A stretch of DNA of 64,000 nucleotides, taken from positions 18,985,991 through 19,049,990 of the forward strand of contig CM043942.1 of the NCBI GenBank assembly GCA_014529385.2, read 5' to 3'. Made by a program: the position numbers and the translations under genes. Within the stretch, counting starts at the first letter, position 1; every line of letters starts with the position of its first letter. The notes below the pieces were generated by a model that ran no database searches, had not been told where the DNA came from, and saw nothing but the letters and a program-made list of their open reading frames with translations. Positions 20,536 through 31,820 of this stretch are shown one piece after another. Source of the DNA: Adiantum capillus-veneris. Lineage: Eukaryota > Streptophyta > Polypodiopsida > Polypodiales > Pteridaceae.

Positions 20536-20761
20536 TACACCTGATATAATGGAGAACATCCGTTGTAACATGTAAACATCCATTGTCGTTGTCCTTCAAA
20601 GGCATCCTTATGTAGTCACAAACTGCACAATAGTCCACCAAACATCCACCTTCCAGAGGCACATCAGTGGGAAAATAGAATTTGCTAATCACTAAAATCT
20701 AAAGCAGAAACACTCCTATCGTACTAATCCTACCTACCCTCCATCACTTGAGTGATGAGGA
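20536..20761 (-). other. A1 3' region resumes after A2
   Basis: On the minus strand it matches A2 at about 18,590-18,700 (GATCCTCATCACT..AGTGATGGAGGG; CCCACTGATGTGCCTC), which proves A1 and A2 are relatives. Confidence 0.8.
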
Positions 20762-21160
20762 TCAAAGTAAGTGGAGGTTGGAGAGCTCGGCCGGTAGCTC
20801 TAAGGCTAAACCACCATCCTTATCATCAAGGTAGGTGTAATCCTCTTTGGTAAGTCCGTGTGTCTCGTCTGTCCAATCACCATTATCATCTGCATCCTCT
20901 TCCATGCAGAATAGTATTAGGAATGTCACAAGGCGTGCATACTCAGCCTGGGAAAAAGGGTAAACTTGGGCAATTGGGCAAACTTCCTGGATAGAATAGG
21001 GATCCGTCGTAGTCAAGAGGCAGACTAGCCACTCTAACTCCTCAGCTTTTCTCTTACAAGCGAGTGTTTCAACCGAATCCCATTTAGAGGAAATATGATG
21101 ATAAAATAAATGCATTACTTGGGATAGGTAAAAACAATAAACAATATTCGTAAGAATCAA
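20762..21160 (-). CDS. Unrecognised 132-residue ORF in A1, absent from A2
   Basis: An open minus-strand frame of 132 codons. The middle has CKRKAEELEWLVCLL, the C-terminal third is very acidic (EEDADDNGDW, YLDDKDGGLALELP). I recognise no family. It sits in about 450 bp of A1 that has no counterpart in A2: the A2 sequence passes directly from its AAACACC to the CTTTGATCCTCATC block. It may be captured host sequence, an extra element gene lost from A2, or a chance frame. A1's other genes are broken, so an open frame here is mildly surprising. Confidence 0.4.
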   Translation of the reverse strand: MILTNIVYCFYLSQVMHLFYHHISSKWDSVETLACKRKAEELEWLVCLLTTTDPYSIQEVCPIAQVYPFSQAEYARLVTFLILFCMEEDADDNGDWTDETHGLTKEDYTYLDDKDGGLALELPAELSNLHLL

Positions 21161-21487
21161 CCATATCTATGAACACAAATAGAGGATGGTTAGGTGTTTG
21201 ATGACATAAGTTTCTGTTTCAGTGTACCTAATGTGACATGTGTAGATGTGGGTCAATGATTTTGACTAGTATTGTGCACACTCATTTGCTAATTGCTCTT
21301 TCTCTTTACTATTTATTTTATTTTATTTTTGTTTTAAACTAGGATGGTTAGTTACTATACATCTATATGTATACAATCCCTAAAATCGGAGAGCTCAAGG
21401 GTCAAGGAAAGAAGGGTAAGAAGGAAATAATTCAATAGGGTGATGTGAATGAAGAATCCCCCCTTCCCTGGGTAGTTCATACTTTAA
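21161..21487 (-). other. A1 3' region up to the TTAA transposon
   Basis: Aligns with A2 at about 18,350-18,590 on the opposite strand (ACACATGTCACA, GTGCACAAT.). Contains a one-mismatch purine tract (21,458-21,468). Last four bases are the TTAA target. Confidence 0.7.
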
Positions 21488-22826
21488 CACTAGAATGGTA
21501 ACCTAACAAGACATAAAAGTGTCCTTTCAAGGTTTTGGGAAAAAATTCCAAAACCATAGTAGATCCACTCATTTTGAAAAATCCTTTCATGTGCTTATAG
21601 TTGAATAACTACTACATGTGGAAAAAATGAGAAACTTGTAATTTTTCTCATCCCTTGGTCACTACAAGCCTCCAAAGTTGATGGACCAGTGCATTTTGCC
21701 CAAAACAGCAATTTCTTACGGTCGATTGCATATAAATAAGAGTGGGGATTTTTGTAGGACATGAGATAAAATGCCCCGTTAACTTCAATGGGTTGGTGAC
21801 CAAAACATATGGTTGCTTTTACCTCACTAATTTTTTTTGGGCAAAAAAAATAGGTACATAAAAGTTGCATTTTTTTTCATTCTGCGGACCTATCATCAAA
21901 GTTTCTATAGTCACGCTCAATACAGATACTATATACATGTTTTCTTAGTTCCCTTAGGGCCTTTGGATTCAAAAGGAGCCATGGAGCATGTCAAAAGGAT
22001 AATGGATCTCTTACAATTGGAACCTTGGGGGCAATGATAAAGTGCTAAATACAGCAAACATGAAAAACTGGGTTTAGCATTATGACCTCTAGAAACCCAT
22101 AGAAACTACTCAATATCTAGCCAAGTTTTTAGTCTATGATTAGATATGGTTACTACCTACAAAATACACACAATTGGCCTAAGAAACTAGCAATATTGAG
22201 AAAGTTATACTTGCTACTCTAAAATGTATCGTATTCTTTAGCAATCAAAAAACTCAACCATCAGCATATACTATGCTATATAGCATATTAGGTCCCCCAA
22301 AACTCAAGGAAGATTAGCTTTATGTTATACATTATACTTACACAATCAAAATTGAATTTGGATATCAAGAAAGCCACCAAAAAAATCATAAAAGTGCTAA
22401 TTTTGGTCAAAAAACAGGATTATGCAATTCTTGTAAATTGGTAATAACTTTCAATTTTAACACTTAGCTCTCCCTACAAGCATCAAAACATGTTGAGAAC
22501 TATGCAGGACTAACCTCTAGCCATCTAAACATCACAAACATGAAGTTTAGAGTGGTATAGTTGCCAAAAATTGAAAAAAAACAAAAAACAGGACCCGTTT
22601 TTTCACACAGTTTAGGTTCAAAAATGTTGTGCAAGAGTAAGGTTAATGGTGAGATCGATACTTCAAAAAAAATGCTAAGTTTTTTTCAGCTCATAAGGCA
22701 ACTTCGTGGGATATATAGCACCTAGAAAATCATTTTCATACTCTTCAAATAATTCAAGAAAAATGGTCACTTAACAGGACACAAAAGTGTCCAAGGACAT
22801 AAAAGTGTCCTGTTACCATTCTAGTG
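21488..22826. mobile_element. 1.34-kb non-autonomous DNA transposon flanked by TTAA
   Basis: Perfect 15-bp terminal inverted repeats, CACTAGAATGGTAAC (21,488-21,502 and complement 22,812-22,826). TTAA flanks both sides (21,484-21,487 and 22,827-22,830). A2 supplies an unoccupied homologous site: its GCTCATTTCAAACGGTATGATC (about 18,323-18,344) aligns across the junction with one TTAA-equivalent. Subterminal palindromes GGACACAAAAGTGTCC-like lie near both ends. There is no transposase frame. TTAA duplication points to a piggyBac-like element; the CACTA start would fit EnSpm, but that superfamily makes 3-bp duplications. Confidence 0.8.
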
Positions 22827-22830
22827 TTAA

Positions 22831-23653
22831 AAGGATGCCATCACCTTTTGGAACCAGTCATTCCAATTGGTAATAGGTAAGGATTTTAGCCAATAGTTCT
22901 CTATTACCTTGGGTGCCTCATCGAGTTGCAAGGGTGGTAAGGTACTCTCTTATGAACGAACTTGAAGTAGCGCATTAGTTAATAATTGAACAATGAGAAG
23001 TGTCGAATCTTTTGTAGCTCCATGGAGGCTGCCTACGGTAGGTGGAGGTTGGGTAGAAGCTTTTACCTTTATGGGTGCATTACATGAGAATCTAGAAGCT
23101 TCATGGAACTCCCCCTTTCCTGAGCTAAGCCGAATAGATTGGTTTTTCCTTGGAACCCAAACTAGCTCTAGAATACGTGTGTAGCATTCTGTGATCTTTT
23201 CAAGTTTGCAATCGTCAATTCATTTTGGAGCTACAGGATTGGGCTCACATGGGTCAGGTGACAAGTAAGAGCACAATTTACGTTTTGGCACCCAGATTTG
23301 ATCATTTCCTTCATAGTAGCCTTCGCTTCCAATAGTTTTTTAGCAATCCAATGCAATGTTTCTTTACATTTCTTGAGGCGAGTGGGACGTCTCTTACCAG
23401 GCTCTTGTCTTTTAGCACTAGCTATGGTCACTAAAGAAGCTTTAGGGACCCACTTGTATGTTTTCTTTGTTATATTAGGATGGGTCTTGTGTGTCTCAAG
23501 CTTTATTTCAACCACAACAGTTGAAGCTCTAGAGAGTTGGGCTATGGGGACATATGGTGGAACCTCTTGGACATGCAATGTTTTGGGTTTTATTTCCTTA
23601 AGAGGCAATATCTTAGGGACTACGGCTAAGAGTTTTTTTCTGCATTGTGACAC
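22831..23653 (-). pseudogene. C-terminal region of A1 polyprotein (WVPK part)
   Basis: The open part (23,653-23,231, minus) includes THPNITKKTYKWVPKASL, nearly identical to A2, then an alternative-frame continuation that retains the YYEGNDQIWVPK core in another phase. The stretch 23,230-22,831 aligns with the A2 region coding EAPRVIENYWQKS but is broken. Compared with A2, A1 has about 100 additional codons before THPN. Confidence 0.75.
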
Positions 23654-23813
23654 CCCCAGTCTCCCAATCTATAGTGCATTTGGTGGCTATCATCCACGTG
23701 CATCCTAGGTTTATATTACCCTCTATATTCTAGCAGGCATGACCGAAAAGCTTTGAGCCATGGTTCCATTGTCATAAATAACAGAAGTGTGTAGGATTCC
23801 AAAAATAGTGGTC

Positions 23814-25260
23814 TTTTTTTTTTTTTCAAAACTCACAATTGTGAGTGAGTTATATTAATCAACCCAAATAATTACAAGGTCTTGTCATGCTCGTGTTGAG
23901 CCATGACATCATCCAGGGACCATAATTACATCGACTATCAGGGCAGTCATCCCTACCAACTCGCCCCCTTATCCTTGATACATAAGGTCCTATATCATGT
24001 TCTTTTGAGATCTTTTGATTATTGATGGCCAATATTTTCCCAAAGTCCTAGGCATGCCCTCTGCTGACAACAAGGCCCAAGTAGTACTAGACCAATCCTT
24101 TGAGTGTTTCTTGTGCTCGAGCATCCATATTAGCACTTTGCTTTCTTGTATAATTTTTGTGAAGCTTGCCACCTCAAGACCTTCTTCAAACACATGGCGG
24201 TTCCTTGTCTACCATACATTATGTAAGAAGAAGTACCTGACGATTTGAGTGCTGATGAGGAGGGCAGGAACACCTGAATTCTTCCCTCCAAGGAATACAT
24301 CAGTCTTGTAAAAACCAAATTTCCATGTTCTTTGGACCCACTTGCATATTTTCCTTGCAAGGCCTTTGATAGTTGGGCAATCCATGAAGAGGTGGGCCAG
24401 ATCTTCACTAGCCAACCTGCACCCCAAGCATCGATCTGACCCAGTCCCTCTTTTTTGAATCTTCACCCCCGTCGATAGAGAACCCCAAATTACATTCCAT
24501 AAAAATTCCTTCATGTGTTGCGGAACCTTTGTCTTCCAGATGTTCTCCATTACGTGCTCCCACCTTTCCTCGAGCCATTTTTTTTTCCATATCTTGTTAA
24601 GGGGGCTAGACCAATTCTTCTTATGCATCATTGTATGATAAATATCTTTAGGATGGGGTTTCCATAAGAGACTGCTTCTGGGCCATTTCCAGGCATTCCA
24701 GTCAAACTCTGAATCACACATAGGAATCACTATATTGTCAATCTCTTTCATCACTTTGTGGACCAGCAAGACCTCCAAGCTATTCAATTTGTACTGGGTA
24801 ACCAAAAGGTCAATGGTTTCCAACTCTTGTTGTCACTGTCCCAGAAGTGCCCCAATCGATTCAGACCCTTATTATTCAGCTTCCTAGCTGTCTCTATCCA
24901 ATAGGGAGTTTGTGGCAGATCTACCACTTTGGAAAGCTAGGGGGGCCAATGCAAAATGGAGTTCTTCTTCTTATTGACATCCTTGAGATGAAGGTGCTTC
25001 TGGATAGGGTGGTTTTCCCAGTTGACACCAAACTCCATAGGATAACAAATTATGTTGAGCTCCTGTATCCAATTAGTTTTTACTTTTTTGCAATCTCTAG
25101 TTGGGTGAGGTCAAGGGGTTGTGGACTACACCACAAGAGATTTTGGACTCTGTTCACCCCAATTATCTACCAGCTTTTGATGAGCATCACATGCCCCTAC
25201 ATAATTGAGCCATTCTGCGGTAGATTTCTTTTCATTTATTCTAGCATGCACATTTGCTTG
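23814..25260 (-). mobile_element. 5'-truncated LINE inserted in A1 polyprotein region
   Basis: A T13 run at 23,814-23,826 is the poly(A) tail of a minus-strand insertion, followed by a 3' untranslated region and a frame with a LINE reverse-transcriptase zinc-binding domain. A1 coding homology stops at 25,267 and resumes at 23,653, bracketing it. The 5' end is approximate, and I found no target duplication. Confidence 0.75.
24209..24823 (-). pseudogene. LINE ORF2 C-terminus (zf-RVT domain)
   Basis: 204 residues with the plant LINE zinc-binding pattern: IWKTKVPQHMKEFLWN, then CLGC...HLFMDCP about 20 residues on. It lies C-terminal to the reverse transcriptase in plant L1-type ORF2; here the RT catalytic core is missing by 5' truncation. 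Upstream residues WDSDN.SWKP are visible in another frame, so there is at least one frameshift. Non-functional. Confidence 0.85.
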
Positions 25261-25266
25261 ATATTG

Positions 25267-27183
25267 TCACCTCTTACATCTCTTACTCTTCTTGTCTAAT
25301 TTTGGATTACAGACGATCTCTAATGAAGAGTCACTAGATGAATCGCTACTTGTGTCTTCTGCTCCCTTGGATAGATTGTCATCTAGGGTACCACTGAGCC
25401 CTGAATGGTTTGTCCCCACATTTGCACTAAGATTTAACTCAAATTCTTCATCCTCAGAGTCAATTTCAATTGATGATTCTAACCCCAAATCGTGTGGGCT
25501 ATTGTGCTTTGAGACACTACTGGTTCCAATGCCAGTCAAACCTTCATCTTGTAGGTCATTAGAAGCTATATGCATTGCTTCTAGCATATTTAAGGGTACG
25601 AGTGGTGGCATTTCATCCCCCTCAAGTGTTACCCAAGTCATCTCCCTATTTCCCCAAGTGTCTATGGTTGCTGCTAAATGGACCCAATCCATTGTCTAAC
25701 TCAGTCATCCCAGGTAGTACATCTATATAAGGAGAATCTTCCCCAACATCAGTGTCCAGTTTACATGTGTAACAATACTGCAATGGGGCCGAGTGAACTA
25801 TGGTGTCAGATCTATGATCAATTATAAATCTGTTTCCTACAGGATGTGCTCGACTAGTTACAAGATCCACTCGAATGACAGAATCTTGGGACTGCAAGTA
25901 GACATGGTTTTTAGACAAGTCATGCACCATTTTTGCTTCCCTCATGAAAGGACGTCCTAAGATCATCTCATATGCCATAGTGTGCTTGGAGGAATCCATA
26001 ACAATGAAGGTATTTCTTATTTTATGTCCAAAGACCTTGATATTGATATCTTCTAGCATCCCAATAGGTTTAACAATAGAGCCATTGGCCATCTTTACTA
26101 CTATGGTTGTGGTCCCAGGGTGAGGTCTTCCCATAGTTTCCTAGCAATTTTTACTCACAATGTTAACCCCAGCGCCACCATGAAGGATTCCCTTCACAGT
26201 TAATCCCTTGGTAGTGATTGGTATGGTTGCATTGGATTAATCACCCTCAAAGTATTGCCCCAACTTGTTAACAGATATTTCTACAACAAGGTTCTCATCT
26301 AGGTTGGGTTGTGGATCTAAGTGTTCCTTATCTATTGGCATCTCCCTAGCTCCATCCATCTGTGAAAATTGTGGTAGCCCGACCTTTAGTTCTCCATTGA
26401 GGAAAACTTGAAGAGCTAAGAATAGCTCAGGGTCTCCATATAGTTTGGACATGATGGTGGTTCTGACTTCTGAAGCCATGAAATCCATCAGTTTGGCAAT
26501 ATTTGACAGCACCTTTTCGGCTTCATTCCCTTCACGTGGGGAAGATGGGATCTCCATTTCTTTGATAGGGTCAGGTAGTCCCTCTATAAACATTCTTTCC
26601 AACAAGAAGTGAGTACGCCCACTTTTGCATGACTTTAAGTCACTTTCTTCTTGGATGACACTAGCTATGGCTAGGGGTCTATGGACTTGTGAGGTTGTTG
26701 TTGCGTAGGGAACAATGTGTCTGTAATTTGGATTTGCCTAGATGATGGTTCTAGATCTCTTTGGGTATCTTCTACCAAACTCCTTAATTTCTTGACTCGC
26801 TTGATCTCCTCTGTATGGTTTTGATAAGTTCCATTCTTCTTCTTGGATCCTGGCCATTGTGGCTCATGACAATCTTCCTGGTTGGTTTCTTTCTTAGTGG
26901 TCTTTTTTATCTCCATGGTTTCACCTAAATCAGAATCCTCTTCAGTGTCGTTCATATATACGGGGTCGTCACCAGTCCCTATGTTGGTCTTTGAATTGGG
27001 GTATGACATCGTTGCTTTTTGTGATCTCTTCCTTCGTGTTTTCTTCTTCTTTTGAGATTGGGCAATTGATGCTGTGTCTCTTTCTTCAAGAATATAGTTT
27101 TGTTTTTGGAGCATCGATCGTGTGAGAAAGTTTACTTGTACCACATGTGTACTTTGTGATGGCTCGTCGGTAACCTCAATCAA
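25267..27183 (-). pseudogene. Protease region of A1, broken
   Basis: Homologous to the A2 protease frame across several broken pieces. 27,183-26,671 is the basic/acidic linker (IGTGDDPVYMND). 26,605-26,237 is the segment with EVRTTIMSKLYGDPELFLAL. 26,134-25,646 has VVKMANGSI and MILGRPFMREAKM. 25,692-25,267 is an acidic tail with an extra stretch not in A2. At the active-site position the minus strand near 26,180 reads ILHGGAGVNIV, so the catalytic Asp is His, and a stop follows a few codons on. Both changes would kill protease function. Confidence 0.85.
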
Positions 27184-27618
27184 CTGTAATGGTGTGATCT
27201 GCGGTGCATTTGGATTATTCGGACAAATGATCTATGCCACATCGATTACACATGAGTATTGGCATTGTAGACGTGCTCGCTTGATCAGTTTGCATTAGTG
27301 TGGTCTTTGAACTAGGGTATGACTTCGCTACTTTTTGTGCTCTCTTCCTTCATGTTTTCTTCTTCTTCTGAGATTGGGTAATTGATGCCGTGTCTCTTTG
27401 TTTAAGAATATAATTTTGTTTTTGGAGCATTGATCGTGTCAAAACGTTTACTTGTACCACATGTGTACTTTGTGATGGCTCCTCGATAACCTCAATCAAC
27501 TTTACTAGCGTGATCTTTGGTCCATTTGGATTATTCTGACAAATGATGTATGCCACATCAATTACACATGAGTATCGGCATTGTAGACGTGCTCGCTTGA
27601 TTAGTTTGCATTAGTGTG
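26987..27618. repeat. 316-bp tandem duplication plus a short third partial copy
   Basis: GTCTTTGAA(T/C)(T/C)(G/A)GGGTATGAC starts at 26,987 and again at 27,303. The copies stay collinear through the codons for the linker and fourth zinc knuckle. A further 50-bp tail copy (GTAGACGTGCTTGCTTGATCAG) lies at about 27,627-27,675. A2 has one copy. Confidence 0.85.
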
Positions 27619-27966
27619 GTGTTATTTTGTAGACGTGCTTGCTTGATCAGTTTGCATTAGTGTGGTGTTATTTTGTAGCCTAATAGGACACTCGGCCACA
27701 CGATGTGGACCTCCACACTCACAGCATTGAAGAAGTGGCAATATAATTGATATTTTGGCCTCTTGCAGCAAGAGCAACTACTTGATAGACGGGTTTGACT
27801 TGTCCCCAATAGTCCTCCATGTAGTATTGTGGACTTTCTTAAAGCGTATCAATCCCATAGGCAATATTAGGGTCTATATCTTCCTCACAACCTTCCAAAC
27901 AAGCAATATATGACTCACAATCCACTTGATTCACATACGTGATTCTCAGATGTGGTGGTTGTGGTC

Positions 27967-30749
27967 CTAGCACTGGAGGTGGTAACGGTGTTGTTTAAAC
28001 AACATTTTGGGCCCTAGGGACCATGTGTTGTGACGTTTGTTCAAAAGTGGTGGGGTTGGCATCAATGCTGGCACTCGAGGTGTGTCTATCCATGCCAAGG
28101 TTGGTTTATTGGACATCGTGTGCTTAAATACTATGGAATCCTTATCTTGATGACCATACCTCCCACAGGCATTGCAATTCCCATTGAATTCTACTATAAA
28201 AGTAGGGCATTCACTGGTGTTATGCGGACCATAGCATACTGTGAACCATTGTTGCTCCCTTCTTGGATACATATGATTGTTCTGCGGAGCATGATTGTCT
28301 CTAAGACTCTCTTGAATGGCCTTGGTGATATCTACTAAAATCATCTCAGATATCTTTGCCTTCTTAGCAATAGGCTTTAGGGTCATTGGTTGATGCCCCA
28401 ATGCTTGCGAGCTAGTAGATTTAGGCTCAACAAACACTCTTTCTCCTTGAATCATTAAATTATCCTCCAATTGGATCGCATTGGTGGTGGCTGCTTCCCA
28501 AGTGGTGATACCAATCCTCAGCCTTCCCTCTTAAGGTTAGGCTTAAAACATTGATCCTATGCAGGTCATTTTGTTCCCTAGAAAATTTCATATTGGTTCA
28601 AACACTTAGATATGATTTCTCACATCCCCGTCTCCACTAAATTTTTGTGTGAGCTTGTCTATTTATACTACCTTACTTCTAGGCTCTCTATCAGGCGTGT
28701 TATGCATATTCTCAGCAATAGATCGACCTATGGTTTGAGCAAATGCTGCCAAATCTACTAAATAAGCAGGTATAGTGGCTGCAGGTGTAGGTGCTCTTGG
28801 AACTACATGTGGGATGGGAGTTGGCCTTGGAATACGCACGGACCTCGGGTCCCATACCTCGTATGGTGGTATACCACGTGGTGGTCCAAAGTTCATAGGC
28901 GTGGGTCTAGGCATAGCCGGTGCCGGATACGACATGTTATTCATTAGGAAGAGGATGGGGTGTAGGAGGGCCTCTTTATTTGCCATGAGCTTATGGAGGT
29001 GATCAAAATTTTGATGAATAGGTGTACGCCATGTGTGCATGGTGGGTGTATAAGAGATGTGTAAGAGTGGTCAAAGGATGCACATTTTCCCCCAAAAAAG
29101 AGGTGGACAATTTTATGATTTTTGGCCTTCCGTAACTCCCATATATTATCTCCAATTTGAGCAGAGATCATATATATGTAATCTATGCGTCGAGCTCTTT
29201 CCATAGATATGCTACATGATATGGTTTTACCTGTTAGATTTCAAATTTCATTTTGGGGGGGAAATTTGAATTTAAATAAACTAGCCGTTTTGCCTGTTTG
29301 AATTCAAAAGCCGTCCTTTGATTACTTTCTTAAAACTAAAGGTTTGACTTCCTTAAACTGCAAAATAAAGAGGCCCTCCTAAACCCCATTCTCTTCCTAA
29401 TGGCTAAATGGTATGGCCCCACTTGAATAAGAGCTTGGATAATGCCATTGTGGAGTGTGAGCCCTTGGCATAATTGGGGGTGTGGGAGCTACGTGGGCAT
29501 GAGATGCGACAGGTACATAGGCTTGATGCACATCTGTAGGTATTGTTGGGGCCACTGGGATACTAGGTAGTGGTATAGTGCTAAAGAACGTGGTCCAAGG
29601 TGTACTTTTTGTACTCATCATCGGAGTAGGTATCGTAGCCATAGTGTCTCCGAGAGACAAATGAGCTAGATTTAAAAAATTAAAACTACTACTTATGGGT
29701 TCAAACTGTACCGAAACTCCAGGCGACACAATATATGAAGGGCCCATTGGACTCACTAAAGGAGTTTCCATCTATGATAGTGTCGGTTGTTTGGGCTTGC
29801 CCGTATCCAAGAATCTCATAAGGCCCGTTGAAGGAATGTCCATCCCTCGGTTTTGCCTCTTCGATTGGATGATGATATGGATGACATTCCAGACCATCTG
29901 TTGCTGCTCCTCTGGACTTGTGGCTCTAGAAGTAGATTGTACAGCTTCTAACCAACCTATATGGTATGTGTAACCCATGTACATGTCAGTCAAGGTTTTA
30001 GTTTGTAGGTCGTATTCCCAATTTTCGTTGAAAAATAACCCTTCTAGGGCCGGCATACTCGAGGTTTCCCTTGAGGTGGAAGCATTGCTGTTCCCCATAG
30101 TTTGACCCACAGTTCCTACTAACTCAGGAGCACTCAATTTCTTGATTTCTATGCCTATTGTTCCAGGGGTCTTTCCTTTCATAGCTCGGCGTTGTTCTAG
30201 GAAACTCTCCATTTCCCTCTCTCTAGTTGCTTGCATATAGCACTCAACTTCTTGCACCTCCGCAAGACTCCTACCATCGGGTAGTAGAACTTCGGGGGGT
30301 GATTTCTTTGCAGCATCTTTCATGAAAGCAGGGGGCATGATATCAATGTGGACACTGTTGGGGAATATAGGATCCCCCTAAGATACCAAAGGCGAATCTA
30401 CCTCTCCCTCACCTTCGTAAACTTCACTATCCGCAGGTTCAGAGCGAGTAGCTCTACTAAAGGTTTCTATAAAGAGACTAAACACACTAGATCCAGGATG
30501 TGGGGCCCAGAAATGTACTTTTTTGTTTACTTTCTCGGGGTTTGGTGTAGGATGCCCTTTCATAATATCGTAGTCGGATGAAGAGTCATTAGCCACTATG
30601 TTTGGGTCTTGGGTTGTACTCCATTGGGTCCCCGTCGAGGGCTCGGAACCTAAGGTAGGTGGGTATTGAGAACCTGCGTAAGTCGAGTGCTCGCTAGTTG
30701 CTCGGTCTCTAGCACACAACCAGAGCATAGATTCATGTATCTTTGGCAC
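27967..30749 (-). pseudogene. gag: Gag of A1, broken, in normal orientation
   Basis: Pieces of the A2 gag homologue run in order: 30,749-30,378 (N-terminus, PSTGTQWSTTQDPNIVAND), 30,338-29,772 and 29,771-29,397 (Pro-rich middle), then about 28,940-28,663, and 28,470-27,967 (knuckles). The capsid portion between 28,663 and 28,470 is largely deleted. The first knuckle has lost a cysteine (FTVCYGPHNTSEC) and the second ends in Ser. A 451-bp inverted-repeat element interrupts the Pro-rich part. The orientation matches A1's protease region, in contrast to A2. Confidence 0.85.
28947..29397. mobile_element. 451-bp inverted-repeat element (MITE) in A1 gag
   Basis: Ends are inverted repeats of about 37 bp: GGAAGAGGATGGGGTGTAGG on the left against GGAAGAGAATGGGGTTTAGG on the right (complement), both continuing AGGGCCTCTTTATTT. 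TA flanks each end (28,945-28,946 and 29,398-29,399). The uninterrupted A2 gag shows the site is unoccupied there. Superfamily unclear: TA suggests Tc1/mariner-like, but the repeats do not look like Stowaway ends. Confidence 0.75.
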
Positions 30750-31481
30750 ACTACAAGTGTCGGCGAATACCCTCGAGGGTTAACTGCTTGATTTTTTGGG
30801 CGTTTTGTACCTCATTTTCACTCGTTTTTTTATGTTTTTTAAATATCTCTTTACGATTGGTTTTTGGATTAGAGTGTGTGATAGCTTGAAATGAGCGTAT
30901 TGCTCAAGGGGTCGTGGTGTGGTTTGCAGCACATCGTTCGGTTACGTGAAGCTTCGATGGTCCTCAAAAAGGTCGATTTTTACTTAGGCGTGAGGCTAAA
31001 ATAAATAACTCCAAAGGGTGACTGAGGTCTTAGCCTGGGCTAGGGCTTGGGAAATATTCTCGATCCGGTCCTTCCTTATATATATATATATATGTCTATT
31101 TGGAATAAGGTCACCGCGATCGTGTCGCGCGTGCGCACACACACACCTAACCTACCTACTTGTAACTAACAGAGCTACTATTACACACTGTTTAACACAG
31201 TACTACAGTAACTAATTAGCTAACAGATCTACTTACTGCACCTTAGAGATCTACCATTATAGATCTAATACCTTAAATCTAACACCTTATCATCAACAAA
31301 AAATAGTACATTGTAGCAAACAAATCTAACACCTTATTAACAGGAAACAATACACTGCAGCAAAAACAAAGTTCACAAATCCTTCTGAATAGCCACACAC
31401 CTTCTTTCTCTACCTTTCATACATCTCACATTGAACCACAAAACAACATAGAGTGTTATTCGAGCTTAGTGCAGGACATCT
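30750..31481 (-). other. A1 leader between primer site and gag
   Basis: Homologous in part to the inverted A2 leader. Holds a short TA run (31,077-31,092) and AT-rich sequence; no coding frame. Confidence 0.65.
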
Positions 31482-31498
31482 CCCCGGAAATGGTGCCT
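31482..31498 (-). promoter_or_regulatory. A1 primer binding site, decayed
   Basis: Minus strand reads AGGCACCATTTCCGGGG, four mismatches from the tRNA-Asp complement TGGCGCCGTTGCCGGGG. Two are the G-to-A changes expected from deamination. Confidence 0.75.
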
Positions 31499-31502
31499 AA
31501 AA

Positions 31503-31751
31503 TGTGCGCATCTGTCACACCTGTCAATGCAAGGGACTTGCCGTACACTGTGTGCAAGCCACAAATGGCTGCAAGTACACAACCAGATTAATCTAGCAAG
31601 CTCAAGAGAGCAAGGGTGTGTCACTCACCGCCCTACCCTCGCCTTTGTGGAGGATTCCTAGCCGCAAAGAAGAGGGAGCTACCCCCGTGCCGTGCTCAGC
31701 CGCCTGGCCGTCGTCGTGCCGTCGCAATGCTCTCTCTCTCTCTCTCTCACG

Positions 31752-31820
<69 letters not shown>

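Noticed and set aside
20186-20692. Minus-strand frames in and beside the A2 3' LTR
   Set aside because: Antisense frames through LTR sequence, duplicated at 11.8-12.3 kb only because the LTRs are repeated.
21488-22826. CACTA (EnSpm) assignment for the TTAA element
   Set aside because: Ends start CACTA, but the 3 bases before and after are not a direct repeat (TAA, TTA), whereas the 4-base TTAA fits both sides.
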